From NCBI RefSeq assembly GCF_000828085.3, contig NZ_JXCA02000022.1, positions 215,254 through 279,253 on the forward strand: a DNA stretch of 64,000 nt. Reading direction: 5' to 3'. This document shows positions 9,496-17,800 of the stretch, in pieces. Source of the DNA: Scytonema tolypothrichoides VB-61278. GTDB lineage: Bacteria; Cyanobacteriota; Cyanobacteriia; Cyanobacteriales; Nostocaceae. How positions within the stretch are numbered: position 1 is the stretch's first letter; every line of letters begins with the position of its first letter. The notes under the pieces were generated by a model. The model had not been told where the DNA came from and made no database searches. It saw nothing but the letters and a program-made list of their open reading frames with translations. The position numbers and the translations under genes are program-made.

Positions 9496-10038
9496 ATGGC
9501 AGCAAACAATACTAAAGAAATTTTGATTAATAACAGTCCAACTCACGCATTTAACAACGATGTGTCAATGGCAGCACAAACAAATGAAAGCCATGTACTG
9601 ATAATAGAACATGATCAAGAACGCAGAGAGTTAATTCTTGATCGCCCTGTTTACTCCATTGGTAGAGATTCTTGCTGCGACATCTGTTTCATAAACTCGC
9701 TGTTTGTCTCGCGCCGTCATGCCACACTCATTAGGATACCGCGCGATGATAAGAAGCATAGCTATTATTATCGAATTGTCGATGGTGATGCTGAAGGCAA
9801 ACCCAGTTCCAATGGTTTGATGATTAACGGGCGAAAAATACTAGATGGTCTGATGATTAACGGGAAAAGAATACCAGCTCATGACCTGAAAAATGAGGAC
9901 GAAATCGTTTTTGGTGCTCAAGTACGTGCCATTTATTACCTACGGCGAAATAGTATGCCCACAGGAGAAGAAACAGATTCCAGTTACGATGACATTACAC
10001 TAATAGACCCCAGAATGACCAATGATATTGAGGACTAA
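9496..10038 (+). CDS. FHA-domain protein
   Basis: About 180 residues with one forkhead-associated domain (roughly 40-150): YSIGRDSCCDI, then SLFVSRRHATLI, then SSNG and NG loops. FHA domains bind phosphothreonine peptides and often act with Ser/Thr kinases. The segment NGLMINGRKIL/DGLMINGKRIP is an 11-residue tandem duplication in the loop that normally holds a single SNG...NG stretch, so the binding face may be altered. I prefer the ATG at 9496; an in-frame TTG lies 12 bases upstream. Neither has a clear ribosome site. Confidence 0.85.
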   Translation: MAANNTKEILINNSPTHAFNNDVSMAAQTNESHVLIIEHDQERRELILDRPVYSIGRDSCCDICFINSLFVSRRHATLIRIPRDDKKHSYYYRIVDGDAEGKPSSNGLMINGRKILDGLMINGKRIPAHDLKNEDEIVFGAQVRAIYYLRRNSMPTGEETDSSYDDITLIDPRMTNDIED

Positions 10039-10592
10039 AGGCATATTCATTCTCGAATGAGCTGTTAGCTATAAAGAATGTACTTTTATTCATCAGGGAA
10101 GCTAACACTAAACAGTCAAAAGTCCAGAAAAACTCAAGAGTGTTGATCTTTGACTCTTGAGCGGGTTAAGGGCAAAAAATGTATCAGAATTTTCGTAAAA
10201 GAGTAATTACACCAGTTGACGGTAGTTTAGACACGCCAGGAAAACCACGCACTCGTGCTACAATAAAAGACTTTGAGGTATGTTTTGAGCATAAGAGGCA
10301 GGGAGGGAAGACCCTCCTGCAAGTATATGTTATATCCTATGCCTACAGCACGTGGCTTGGGCGTTAAAAGTAGCGTCTCCTCCGGAGATACAGGCACGCT
10401 ACTTTTAACGGACATGCTCTTGTCGCACAGCAACACACTTTGCAATCAGCACCAGTCCCCAAAGCGCACCGAAATGTCGGTGGATAGCACACTTACTTCC
10501 CAAGGGCGCACAACCGTGCATGCACCACAGTCGCTTAGCTTCTAGTACCCTCGGTGCATAGCGCTGACTGTTTTTGACGAACACCAAGCGTA
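10039..10592. other. Intergenic region with two strong hairpins
   Basis: No supported gene. Contains a 9-bp inverted repeat CTCAAGAGT/ACTCTTGAG (10133-10161) and a longer hairpin at 10362-10410. The rest is GC-richer than the neighbouring intergenic DNA and looks repeat-derived. Confidence 0.5.
10362..10410. repeat. Long hairpin with perfect 15-bp arms
   Basis: CGTTAAAAGTAGCGT pairs with ACGCTACTTTTAACG across a 19-base loop that itself contains TCTCC/GGAGA. It lies between convergent genes (FHA gene and a minus-strand hypothetical), so it could serve as a bidirectional terminator or be a small mobile palindrome. Confidence 0.7.
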
Positions 10593-10940
10593 CTAGCCTG
10601 CTATGCTCTCAATAAGATGCCAATAGCGGCAATGTTCAATAGCCTGCTTAACATATTCAAATATTTGTCGGCAGTGATTATCTCTTTGAAGTGGTAGTTC
10701 CTCGTTTTTAATCACAATACTCATCCGGGTTTCTGTGTCATTAGGTCTAGTTTTATCAATCAATATTTCCACGGTTACTAACTTGGAAATGGGTACAGAA
10801 CCAAGAAATTCCCGTGCCAGAATGTAATCAGATGTATAGTATTGAACATCCAAATGACAATCTTGGAGAAGTTCTATAAGTGAAGCTTGAAGTTGGTCAG
10901 TAGGAACAGAAAGAATAAATGAACACGTATAGCGAGCCAT
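10593..10940 (-). CDS. Conserved hypothetical protein, 115 aa
   Basis: Soluble alpha/beta protein of 115 residues (MARYTCSFILSVPTDQLQ opening, His/Cys-containing tail EHCRYWHLIE). I do not recognise the family. The length, codon use and clean ATG suggest a real gene. It is divergent from the epimerase-like gene, with about 200 bp between the starts. Confidence 0.6.
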   Translation of the reverse strand: MARYTCSFILSVPTDQLQASLIELLQDCHLDVQYYTSDYILAREFLGSVPISKLVTVEILIDKTRPNDTETRMSIVIKNEELPLQRDNHCRQIFEYVKQAIEHCRYWHLIESIAG

Positions 10941-11139
10941 AATAGCCCCACGCCTTGCAACAATCCGTCCATCCTATAATATCGAACCATCTAAGTCATT
11001 ATAGATTCATTAAAGAATCAAAATTGAGTTTGCACAAAAGCAACACACTGCACACAAACAAATTTTTGACTTAAAACTGCAGTAGCGAAACCAAAAGTTT
11101 GATAGAAACTTTAAAATAACGGTCTGGGGGAGAATGATC

Positions 11140-12060
11140 ATGAAAATAGCAATTGCTGGTGCAACAGGATTTGTTGGTAGTCGTTTGGTAGAACGATTAC
11201 ACGGAGAAGGTATGGAAGTGGTCGTGTTAACTCGTAACACAACCTATGCCCAAAAGGTTTTTCCATCTACGGCTTTTCCAAATGTAGAAATTATTGCCTA
11301 CACACCGAATACATCCGGTTCTTGGCAAAGTGTCATCTCTAGCTGTGATGGGGTTGTTAATTTAGCAGGTGAACCCATTGGTGAAGGACGTTGGACACCT
11401 GAACGCAAACAGGAAATTTTAAACAGCCGCAAGTTCGTTACGCAAAACATTGTAGACCCAATAATCAATGCAAACTCTAAGCCAAGTGTCTTAGTTAACG
11501 CTTCGGCGATTGGCTACTACGGTACGAGTGAAACGGCTATTTATGATGAAACCAGCTTACCAGGTAACGATTTTCTCGCCCAAGTCTGCCAAGCTTGGGA
11601 AGCAGAAGCGAGTAAGGTAAAAGATGCTGGTGTACGACTCGTCATTTTGCGATTCGGTATTGTTCTTGGTCTGGCTGGTGCCTTGGGTAAAATGATTACA
11701 CCATTCAAACTTTTTGCTGGTGGTCCCATAGGGAGTGGTCGGCAATGGTTTTCCTGGATTCACGTTGATGATGTTGTTAACTTGATTTTGCAAGCTCTCA
11801 TGAAACCAGAAATACAAGGAGTCTATAATGCTACTGCCCCGCATCCTGTGCGAATGGCTCAATTGAGCCAAGCAATGGGAAAAGTCATGAATCGTCCTTC
11901 CTGGTTACCTGTTCCAGCTTTTGCTATTGAGGCCCTTTTAGGGGACGGGGCAATGGTCGTTTTGGAAGGTCAACAAGTTCTTCCCAAGCGCACTTTAGAA
12001 AGTGGCTTTGAGTACAAATATCCTAATTTGGAACCTGCACTGGCAGAGATTTTGAAATAG
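11140..12060 (+). CDS. TIGR01777-type NAD(P)-binding epimerase-like protein (YfcH/SulA-homologue family)
   Basis: A 306-residue extended short-chain dehydrogenase fold. The N-terminus MKIAIAGATGFVGSRL carries the GxxGxxG nucleotide-binding motif. GYYGTSE supplies the Tyr region, and the C-terminal DUF1731-like part (RPSWLPVPAFAIEALLG) is characteristic of this family. The substrate is unknown. An earlier in-frame ATG at 11134 abuts the purine-rich GGGGGAGA site. The ATG at 11140 has a normal seven-base spacing, so I choose it. Confidence 0.88.
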   Translation: MKIAIAGATGFVGSRLVERLHGEGMEVVVLTRNTTYAQKVFPSTAFPNVEIIAYTPNTSGSWQSVISSCDGVVNLAGEPIGEGRWTPERKQEILNSRKFVTQNIVDPIINANSKPSVLVNASAIGYYGTSETAIYDETSLPGNDFLAQVCQAWEAEASKVKDAGVRLVILRFGIVLGLAGALGKMITPFKLFAGGPIGSGRQWFSWIHVDDVVNLILQALMKPEIQGVYNATAPHPVRMAQLSQAMGKVMNRPSWLPVPAFAIEALLGDGAMVVLEGQQVLPKRTLESGFEYKYPNLEPALAEILK

Positions 12061-12152
12061 AAAATTAGAGAATCGGCGCTGTTCTCGACACTGGAAAGAC
12101 AAATGAAGTAGGGTGCGTAATCAAAAGCCTTTACTCACCCCACTAAAAAAAA

Positions 12153-12404
12153 TTACCCATTGTCAGTTTTGATTAATTTTTGGGAAACCCAATTAATGAT
12201 GCCACTCATGATGGCACCAGCCATAAGGATGCCAATAGCAGGGTTAAATACAGGTTGCCAAAGGCTGTGCCACAAATCTAAGCCCAGCGGAACTCCAACT
12301 GTTTTACCAATAACTGCAACTGCAAACCACCCAAAACCAAACAAGACTAGGAACACATCTGCCATTAAAACCAAGTTTAGCCAGTGTAAAAATTTTTCTT
12401 TCAT
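12153..12404 (-). CDS. Small conserved membrane protein, 83 aa
   Basis: Two hydrophobic helices (LNLVLMADVFLVLFGFGWF and NPAIGILMAGAIMSGIINWV) with charged ends; conserved-looking but of unknown function. It lies downstream of the TPR gene on the same strand, 68 bp apart, and may be cotranscribed. Confidence 0.7.
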   Translation of the reverse strand: MKEKFLHWLNLVLMADVFLVLFGFGWFAVAVIGKTVGVPLGLDLWHSLWQPVFNPAIGILMAGAIMSGIINWVSQKLIKTDNG

Positions 12405-12472
12405 ATCTATTGGTTATGAATAACCAGTTAATACTTCACAACTATTAACTGGTCATTTGGATTGTTGAGCTG

Positions 12473-12898
12473 TTATTCCTCTGGAAAAAGCCAGCCTCTG
12501 ACTTTTGCCAAACTTTGCCAGTCTGGTTTTCTGCCCAAACCGTCTTCAATACTCTTTTTGATTTCCTCTCGCCAGTCTGGGTTGACAAAAATCAACTGCT
12601 GTGTAAAGTCTACATGTTGTCGCAAACCTTTTTGACCTGTTTCCAGCATTGCAACGGCAAGGTTTACCCGTGCTTGTGGATCTTGTGGATTAAGTTTTAC
12701 AGCTTTTTGTGCAGCTTTGTGAGCAAGATTAGGATTGTTATCCAATAGATACAACCATGCCAAACAAGTCCAGGCAGCACTACTTTTGGGAGTGCGATCG
12801 CAAATTTCTTTAAAAACAGGGATTAAATCCGCTACTGGTTCTCCTGCTTTATAACGTTCTAAACCTGTATCAAATAGAGATTCAACTGTGTTAGTCAT
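12473..12898 (-). CDS. Tetratricopeptide-repeat protein, 141 aa
   Basis: Helical protein with TPR-like repeats: AAWTCLAWLYLLDNNPNLAH and DPQARVNLAVAMLETGQKG match the W/L-G-Y-A-x-A pattern. TPRs mediate protein-protein contacts; the partner is unknown. The ATG itself lies within the first unit of a heptanucleotide tandem repeat that continues into the leader, so repeat number could change the upstream untranslated region. Confidence 0.8.
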   Translation of the reverse strand: MTNTVESLFDTGLERYKAGEPVADLIPVFKEICDRTPKSSAAWTCLAWLYLLDNNPNLAHKAAQKAVKLNPQDPQARVNLAVAMLETGQKGLRQHVDFTQQLIFVNPDWREEIKKSIEDGLGRKPDWQSLAKVRGWLFPEE

Positions 12899-12940
12899 TA
12901 GTTATTAGTCATTAGTCATTAGTCATTAGTCATTAGTCAC
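12892..12940 (+). repeat. Heptanucleotide tandem repeat (TAGTCAT x7)
   Basis: Seven 7-bp units, two of them degenerate (TAGTTAT, TAGTCAC). The first unit overlaps the start codon of the minus-strand TPR gene. Such STRRs are typical of heterocystous cyanobacteria. Confidence 0.9.
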
Positions 12941-12949
12941 TACTCGTTC

Positions 12950-13120
12950 GGGGGCAGTGCGTCCTTGTGGAGAATGACAAAGGACTCAATAGAGATCCCT
13001 AGTGGGTACGGCCACGCCTTAAGGCTATAGGGTGAGGCAGTTCCTGGGGATAACCCTCTCTTTTGCACTGCCTCGCCAGTCGCCGCCCTGTTCGTTTCTA
13101 ACGGAGCTGCGCTGGCTCAC
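12950..13120. repeat. Interspersed palindromic repeat cluster
   Basis: GC-rich imperfect inverted repeats with the recurring words GCACTGCCTC, GCCAGTCGC and GCGCTGGCTC, shared with repeats elsewhere in this window. It fills the gap between the TPR and Fe-S carrier genes. Confidence 0.65.
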
Positions 13121-13131
13121 AAATAACTATA

Positions 13132-13488
13132 TTACACTCCAAATGATTTGCCACAACCACAAGTTTGAGTGGCGTTGGGGTTAGTGAATTGAAAACCGCC
13201 CCCAATCATAGAATTGCTGTAATCTAGCATCAAACCATAGAGATATAATAAACTTTTGCGATCGCAAACAATTTTGAAGCCATCATAATCAAAAACTTCA
13301 TCTTGAGGTGTAATCTTGCTGGGGTCTTCAAAATCCATCATGTAAGACATTCCAGAGCAGCCACCTTGACGCACTCCAACCCGTAAGCATAGGTCTTGAC
13401 CTTGCTTATCTCGCAAGAATTTCACCTGCTCCAATGCTGCTTCGCTCAACTGAATTCCCCGTTGTAAAGACTGAGTTGCTTGTGTCAT
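13132..13488 (-). CDS. A-type iron-sulfur cluster carrier (HesB/IscA/SufA family)
   Basis: A 118-residue scaffold/carrier that binds and passes on Fe-S clusters in the cytoplasm. The three conserved cysteines are present: Cys44 in [10 protein letters not shown] and Cys110/Cys112 in the C-terminal TCGCGKSF. The N-terminus [18 protein letters not shown] is normal for the family. No suf or nif genes are adjacent, so the specific partner pathway is not shown here. Confidence 0.93.
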   Translation of the reverse strand: MTQATQSLQRGIQLSEAALEQVKFLRDKQGQDLCLRVGVRQGGCSGMSYMMDFEDPSKITPQDEVFDYDGFKIVCDRKSLLYLYGLMLDYSNSMIGGGFQFTNPNATQTCGCGKSFGV

Positions 13489-13840
13489 CTGCTGTTTATA
13501 CTCCTTAGCTGGTCTGAGCTTGACTTTGTAGCGGCAAGCTCTTTGGTTGAAACTCGAAGCTCACCGCAAAGGTAGCGGCAAAAGTTTTTGTATCCATTCT
13601 AGCGATATTCATGTACTAGGAATGCAAATTGTAAATACTCTGTCAAAAGCATGCAAAGATTTTTATTCTAGAATTGAGAGATTCAATGTATTTTGAGATT
13701 CGATATTTTATTCGTCCAAACCACAGTGGTAGCTACCAGCAGTAACTACTTGTTCACAAGCAGCCAAAGAGTTTTTATCTGAGGCTAGCACCAAACCAAA
13801 AGTTTAATTCCATATTGCTTGTTTTGATTAACTTACCTGT
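13489..13840. other. Intergenic region, no supported gene
   Basis: Divergent promoter region between the Fe-S carrier and a large conserved gene. AT-rich, with no clear repeat or RNA. Confidence 0.4.
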
Positions 13841-15490
13841 ATGACAAGTTTTAATCGCTCTACCAGTCGTCGGTTGAAGAAATTAACCCAAATTCCTTCT
13901 GTGTGGGAGGGCGATCGCCGTCCATTGTCGTCATCACAAACCCAGAACTCAGATTCAGATGTCAAAGGCGAATGTATTCTTTGGGTGGATGGCTCACAAG
14001 GTATTGTCCGGGGTATGGACGTAGTCGCACCAGACACTGGTCCAGAAGCAATTGTTCGTACGTTGATGCGAGCGATGGAGCATCCTCACAATCCCGCAAA
14101 ACCTGCTCGTCCTCAAAGAATTGTGGTGAAAGACCGCGAAATCCAATTTTACCTGCGCGGAGTGCTACAGGATTTGGACATTGCGATTGACTATACGCCA
14201 GATCTCCCTTTAATTGATGAACTGTTTCGTGGATTTACTGAAATATTAGATAGCCAAGTTCCCGATTTACCTCCACAATATGCACAAGCGCTGCGAGAAA
14301 AAGCATTTGCAATTTGGCAAGCAGCACCTTGGGAATTCTTGGAAGAACAGCAAATCTTGTCCATAGAAATCAATAAATGGGACGTTGGTACAATCTATGC
14401 CAGTGTTATGGGGATGCTGGGGATGGAATATGGGATTTTGTTGTATCGTTCAGAAGACTCTTTAAAGCGTTTCCGCACAAGTGTTTTAAAAGATGACGAA
14501 TCGCAAGGGCATTTAGAAGAAGCTTTTTTAAAACAAGATTGTCTATTTCTGACCTTTGAAAATGCTAACGATACCGAGGAAGATGAGGATGAGTTCGATG
14601 ATTTGACAGATTTGCCTCTATCAGAAATTGAACCCACTTTCGGTAATATCCATCCTTTAGAAGGACTGCGTTCTGTTTTGTATGACGAAGAAGCGCTTGT
14701 GGTATTTGTGGCAATAGAAAGTCTTTGCCGCTTTATCCGTGATTACCGTAATCAGCTTAGTGGCGATACCTTCCCCCCCCTGAATCGTCGGTATCGCATC
14801 TCGTTACCTGAGTCGTCAAATGAACCAACCAAATCAGTGTCTATTGCTGTCTCTTCCATGCCACAGTTAGCAAGCGAGTTAGAAGAAATAGCAGGTTTTG
14901 ACACCTTAGAAGACGAAAGCGAATCACCAGCATCAGCCTTTGAGTCATTACGAGATGATTTGATCCCAGAAGACTCATTTCTCAGTTTAGGAGTTGTGTC
15001 ATGGGAAATGTTGGATTACTTGCGTCAGAGTGGAACATATCACACAACAGGGGAAATCCCACAAGCAGGGGATGGTTTGCCAGTGATTTTAATTCAAACT
15101 TCCCGTCCCAAGGCAAAAACTGTAATTTCAAATGTTGAACAAGCAGGAGGGCTCAAGGCAATTTGTTTTAATCCAGGTGCTGACCCCTTTGATGGGACAC
15201 GCTACGATTTAGGTTTATTACAAACCGAAAACGGCGAATTATTTCTGTTTGGTGAGTTTGAAGATGACGATCCAATACACGTAGAAGCTCGCAAAAAATG
15301 GAATCAACGATGTAAAAATACCAATGGGTACTGTGGCTTGATTATTGCTAAAGGATTGACAGGGGCTTCTCGTGGTAATCCCCAGTTACGAGATATGATG
15401 GCTTTGTTTGAAGCACAGTTCCTCTCGCCCAAGGATTTGGGTCTCGGGACTCTTCAACTTATGCCTCAACTTCAATTTGAAGAAACGTGA
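13841..15490 (+). CDS. Conserved cyanobacterial protein of unknown function, 549 aa
   Basis: Soluble acidic protein of 549 residues without membrane segments. I do not recognise a catalytic motif. The N-terminal third has a compact alpha/beta pattern (GECILWVDGSQGIVRGMDV, PQRIVVKDREIQFYLRG). An acidic linker (DTEEDEDEFDDL, near 245-258) precedes the middle domain. The C-terminal part includes GLKAICFNPGADPFDGTRYD and HVEARKKWNQRCK. The full-length uninterrupted frame and codon use support a real gene. The downstream DNA is a graveyard of broken mobile genes, but this frame is intact. Confidence 0.75.
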   Translation: MTSFNRSTSRRLKKLTQIPSVWEGDRRPLSSSQTQNSDSDVKGECILWVDGSQGIVRGMDVVAPDTGPEAIVRTLMRAMEHPHNPAKPARPQRIVVKDREIQFYLRGVLQDLDIAIDYTPDLPLIDELFRGFTEILDSQVPDLPPQYAQALREKAFAIWQAAPWEFLEEQQILSIEINKWDVGTIYASVMGMLGMEYGILLYRSEDSLKRFRTSVLKDDESQGHLEEAFLKQDCLFLTFENANDTEEDEDEFDDLTDLPLSEIEPTFGNIHPLEGLRSVLYDEEALVVFVAIESLCRFIRDYRNQLSGDTFPPLNRRYRISLPESSNEPTKSVSIAVSSMPQLASELEEIAGFDTLEDESESPASAFESLRDDLIPEDSFLSLGVVSWEMLDYLRQSGTYHTTGEIPQAGDGLPVILIQTSRPKAKTVISNVEQAGGLKAICFNPGADPFDGTRYDLGLLQTENGELFLFGEFEDDDPIHVEARKKWNQRCKNTNGYCGLIIAKGLTGASRGNPQLRDMMALFEAQFLSPKDLGLGTLQLMPQLQFEET

Positions 15491-15504
15491 TCTGCACGAA
15501 TTTA

Positions 15505-15618
15505 GTATTCAGATTCTTCTTTGTTAAAGAGATGTTCTGGGCATATTGGGCATTTCCAGTCCTGATTTTTGGCGACTCGATAGCAGGGCTGTTTCATTCC
15601 ACAACAGAGAAGAGTTTG
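15505..15618 (-). pseudogene. Fragment of a maturase-type HNH domain (group II intron protein-like)
   Basis: Reading the minus strand gives CCGMKQPCYRVAKNQDWKCP followed by ICPEHLFNKEESEY and a stop. This resembles the zinc-binding start of the HNH domain at the C-terminus of group II intron maturases (KCPxCxxxLFNxE). The His-His part and the rest of the protein are missing. Family call rests on this short stretch only. Confidence 0.45.
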
Positions 15619-15754
15619 TCAAAAACTATATCCTTAAAAGGCAGTCGCCTCAAGTCGGGGAACCCGCCCACAGCGCTGCCTCTTCCCCAATGAAGGGGAT
15701 TTTCAATGGAACATTGTCCGCGAATACCACGAGCAAAATCAACTGCTAAACGTA

Positions 15755-16041
15755 AAAAACTACTGAACCTTGGATATCCAATGCCGCAATCAAGTTTTGA
15801 ACCGTACTAATCTCGCTACCACCCTTATTCTCTAATTTGTCCATGCTGAAAACGAGTCCTCTTCTTCCAGCAAACACAAAAGACTTTACTTACAAAATTT
15901 TGATACTCGCTTTTATAGTCTTGCACTGTTCCTTTTGAACCTTACCATCAATTCCACACCACTCCCATGTTTCTAAATGAACGCAGTTTTGTGCCCACTG
16001 ATTAAAGGTTGCGGCAAGTGTGTCAAAATCGACTCCCATCA
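15755..16041 (-). pseudogene. Decayed ISAs1-family transposase fragment
   Basis: Minus-strand translation in shifting frames gives VDFDTLAATFNQWAQNCVHL, then EWCGIDGKVQKE, then (frame +1) VQDYKSEYQNFVS, then (another frame) GLVFSMDKLENKGGSEISTV and QNLIAALDIQGSV. This order matches the N-terminal/catalytic part of ISAs1 (H-repeat) transposases. At least two frameshifts break it, and both ends are missing. Confidence 0.7.
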
Positions 16042-16187
16042 ATATTCGTCGTTCTGAACGTCAACAAAAAGAATTAACAGAACAAGAAGCTGAATCGCAA
16101 CGTCAGCAAAAAAAATTAGCACTGAGTAAAGCTGAAAGATTAGCTGCGAAATTGCGAGAATTAAACATTGACCCTGATACAATTTAG
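16041..16187 (+). pseudogene. 3' fragment of a Uma2-family (DUF820) nuclease gene
   Basis: The frame ending in TAG at 16185-16187 encodes a Gln/Glu-rich coiled coil (SERQQKELTEQEAESQRQQ) finishing with AERLAAKLRELNIDPDTI. This tail is characteristic of the very common cyanobacterial Uma2 proteins. The nuclease domain is absent: the fragment is joined at 16040/16041 to the ISAs1 remnant. Confidence 0.7.
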
Positions 16188-16234
16188 AGCATTTTCAATT
16201 AACATTTATCAGTTATCAGTTACCAGTTAAGCGA

Positions 16235-16873
16235 ATGCGTCTTTCAAGCATAGTTTTAGCGGGTGGAAAAAGTTCTCGCATGGGACGGGATAAAGCATTG
16301 ATTTCCATTCAAGGCGTACCCCTGTTGCAGTTGGTTTGTCGAATTGCCGCAAGTTGTGCTGATACAGTTTACGTAGTCACACCCTGGCAAGAACGCTATC
16401 AACATTTGTTACCATCTACAGTCCAGTTTATCAAAGAAGTGCCTTTGTCTGGTGAAACTGACAGTGAACAACTAGGACACGGACCAATTATTGGATTTGC
16501 TCAAGCACTGGCGTATGTGCAAACAGATTGGGTGTTGCTGCTGGCTTGCGATTTACCCAAGTTGCGCGTTGAGGTGTTGCAAGAATGGGCGACTGCATTG
16601 GATAGTGTGGAGGATGAGGCGATCTGCGCGCAGCGCAGCAGCGAAGCTATCGCTGCTTTAGTTCCCCAAGCTAAAGGATGGGAACCACTGTGCGGTTTTT
16701 ATCGCCGTCGCTGTTTACCAAGTCTGGTGGAGTATATTAATCGAGGGGGACGATCATTTCAGGAGTGGTTGAAGCAACATCCCGTACAAGCTTTGTCTTT
16801 ACCAGACCCAGAAATGCTTTTTAACTGTAATACACAAGAGGATTTATTTCGATTCCAATCTCAGGTACAATAA
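16235..16873 (+). CDS. mobA: Molybdenum cofactor guanylyltransferase
   Basis: Cytoplasmic nucleotidyltransferase of 212 residues that adds GMP to molybdopterin. The N-terminal LAGGKSSRMGRDKAL is the GTP-binding signature; LLACDLPKL is the metal-binding Asp motif. The C-terminal GFYRRRCLPSL and FNCNTQEDLF match the family. Residues about 129-139 (EAICAQRSSEAIA) are encoded by a 35-bp interspersed palindromic repeat inserted in frame, so the protein carries an extra loop before LVPQAKGWEPL. No moe or moa genes are adjacent. Confidence 0.88.
   Translation: MRLSSIVLAGGKSSRMGRDKALISIQGVPLLQLVCRIAASCADTVYVVTPWQERYQHLLPSTVQFIKEVPLSGETDSEQLGHGPIIGFAQALAYVQTDWVLLLACDLPKLRVEVLQEWATALDSVEDEAICAQRSSEAIAALVPQAKGWEPLCGFYRRRCLPSLVEYINRGGRSFQEWLKQHPVQALSLPDPEMLFNCNTQEDLFRFQSQVQ
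16619..16653 (+). repeat. 35-bp HIP-like palindromic repeat inside mobA
   Basis: Begins GCGATCTGCGCGCAGCGCAG and ends AGCGAAGCTATCGC. A copy differing at one base is found downstream of ilvN at 17610-17644. It keeps the mobA frame. Confidence 0.85.
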
Positions 16874-17083
16874 GGGATTACAATTGCAATCTTGTGCAAT
16901 AGTGTGTGTAGCGCGGCTACATAAGCTTAAGTAGGTCAACATTGAAAAACGTAGAATAGAGTCTTTGGGATTACTTCGCTTCACTGCGTTGCGCTCGTAA
17001 TGACATTTCACGTTTGATTGGGTTGAGCGACTTAATTTCTCTGTTATTAATAACTTACTTCCTCTAGCCTAATGTTGGCGACG

Positions 17084-17605
17084 ATGAAACACACCTTATC
17101 AGTACTTGTCGAAGATGAAGCGGGAGTTCTTTCCCGTATTTCTAGCTTATTTGCCCGTCGTGGGTTCAACATAGAAAGCCTTGCGGTTGGTCCTGCTGAG
17201 CAATCAGGTATTTCTCGGATTACAATGGTAGTTCCTGGTGATGACCGCGTGATTGAACAACTCACCAAGCAACTATACAAACTCATTAACGTTTTGAAAG
17301 TCCAAGACATTACAGAAACTCCATGCGTTGAACGAGAATTGATGTTGCTCAAGGTGAATGCAACAAGCAGCACCCGTTCAGAAATTGTCGAACTATCTCA
17401 AATTTTCCGGGCGAGAGTTGTAGACGTGGCAGAAGATTCTCTTACCCTCGAAGTTGTGGGAGATCCAGGTAAAATGGTGGCAATTGTACAAGTGCTGCAA
17501 AAATTTGGCTTGAGAGAAATAGCCCGCACAGGCAAAATTGCTTTAACTCGCGAGTCTGGTGTAAATACTGAATTGCTGAAGTCTTTGGAAGCAAAAGCTT
17601 CGTAA
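17084..17605 (+). CDS. ilvN: Acetolactate synthase small (regulatory) subunit
   Basis: A 173-residue regulatory subunit of acetohydroxyacid synthase, the first step of branched-chain amino-acid synthesis. It confers valine feedback inhibition on the IlvB subunit. The N-terminal ACT domain ([30 protein letters not shown]) and C-terminal IlvN domain ([19 protein letters not shown]) are complete. I start at ATG 17084 because the family begins [10 protein letters not shown]; an in-frame ATG four codons upstream is possible. ilvB is not in the window, usual for cyanobacteria. Confidence 0.95.
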   Translation: MKHTLSVLVEDEAGVLSRISSLFARRGFNIESLAVGPAEQSGISRITMVVPGDDRVIEQLTKQLYKLINVLKVQDITETPCVERELMLLKVNATSSTRSEIVELSQIFRARVVDVAEDSLTLEVVGDPGKMVAIVQVLQKFGLREIARTGKIALTRESGVNTELLKSLEAKAS

Positions 17606-17609
17606 GAAG

Positions 17610-17644
17610 GCGATGTGCGCGCAGCGCAGCAGCGAAGCTATCGC
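17610..17644 (+). repeat. 35-bp HIP-like palindromic repeat downstream of ilvN
   Basis: One mismatch from the copy inside mobA. It starts five bases after the ilvN stop and is followed by another GC-rich palindromic repeat (about 17690-17770, with the words GCCAGTGCGTTGCGG and GTCGCCACG). Confidence 0.85.
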
Positions 17645-17800
17645 CTATTTTGCGTTGCCGTGTTCTTCGCGCAACAGGCTGCCCCAGTGAAACTGTTGTA
17701 TAGCTAAGCCAGTGCGTTGCGGAGGTTGCCTCCGTTGAAGCAATTGGCGCGCGACTTCTAGTCGCCACGTTAACAACAATGTATACAAATCAATTTGCTA

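Noticed and set aside
10179-10545. Several overlapping short frames around the 10.4-kb hairpin
   Set aside because: They run through inverted-repeat DNA on both strands; protein sequence looks random.
12892-12940. CRISPR array
   Set aside because: Units are 7 bp without spacers; it is a simple tandem repeat. No CRISPR array or cas gene was seen anywhere.
15546-15749. 67-codon plus-strand frame
   Set aside because: It is antisense to the maturase-HNH and ISAs1 remnants, which explain the sequence better.
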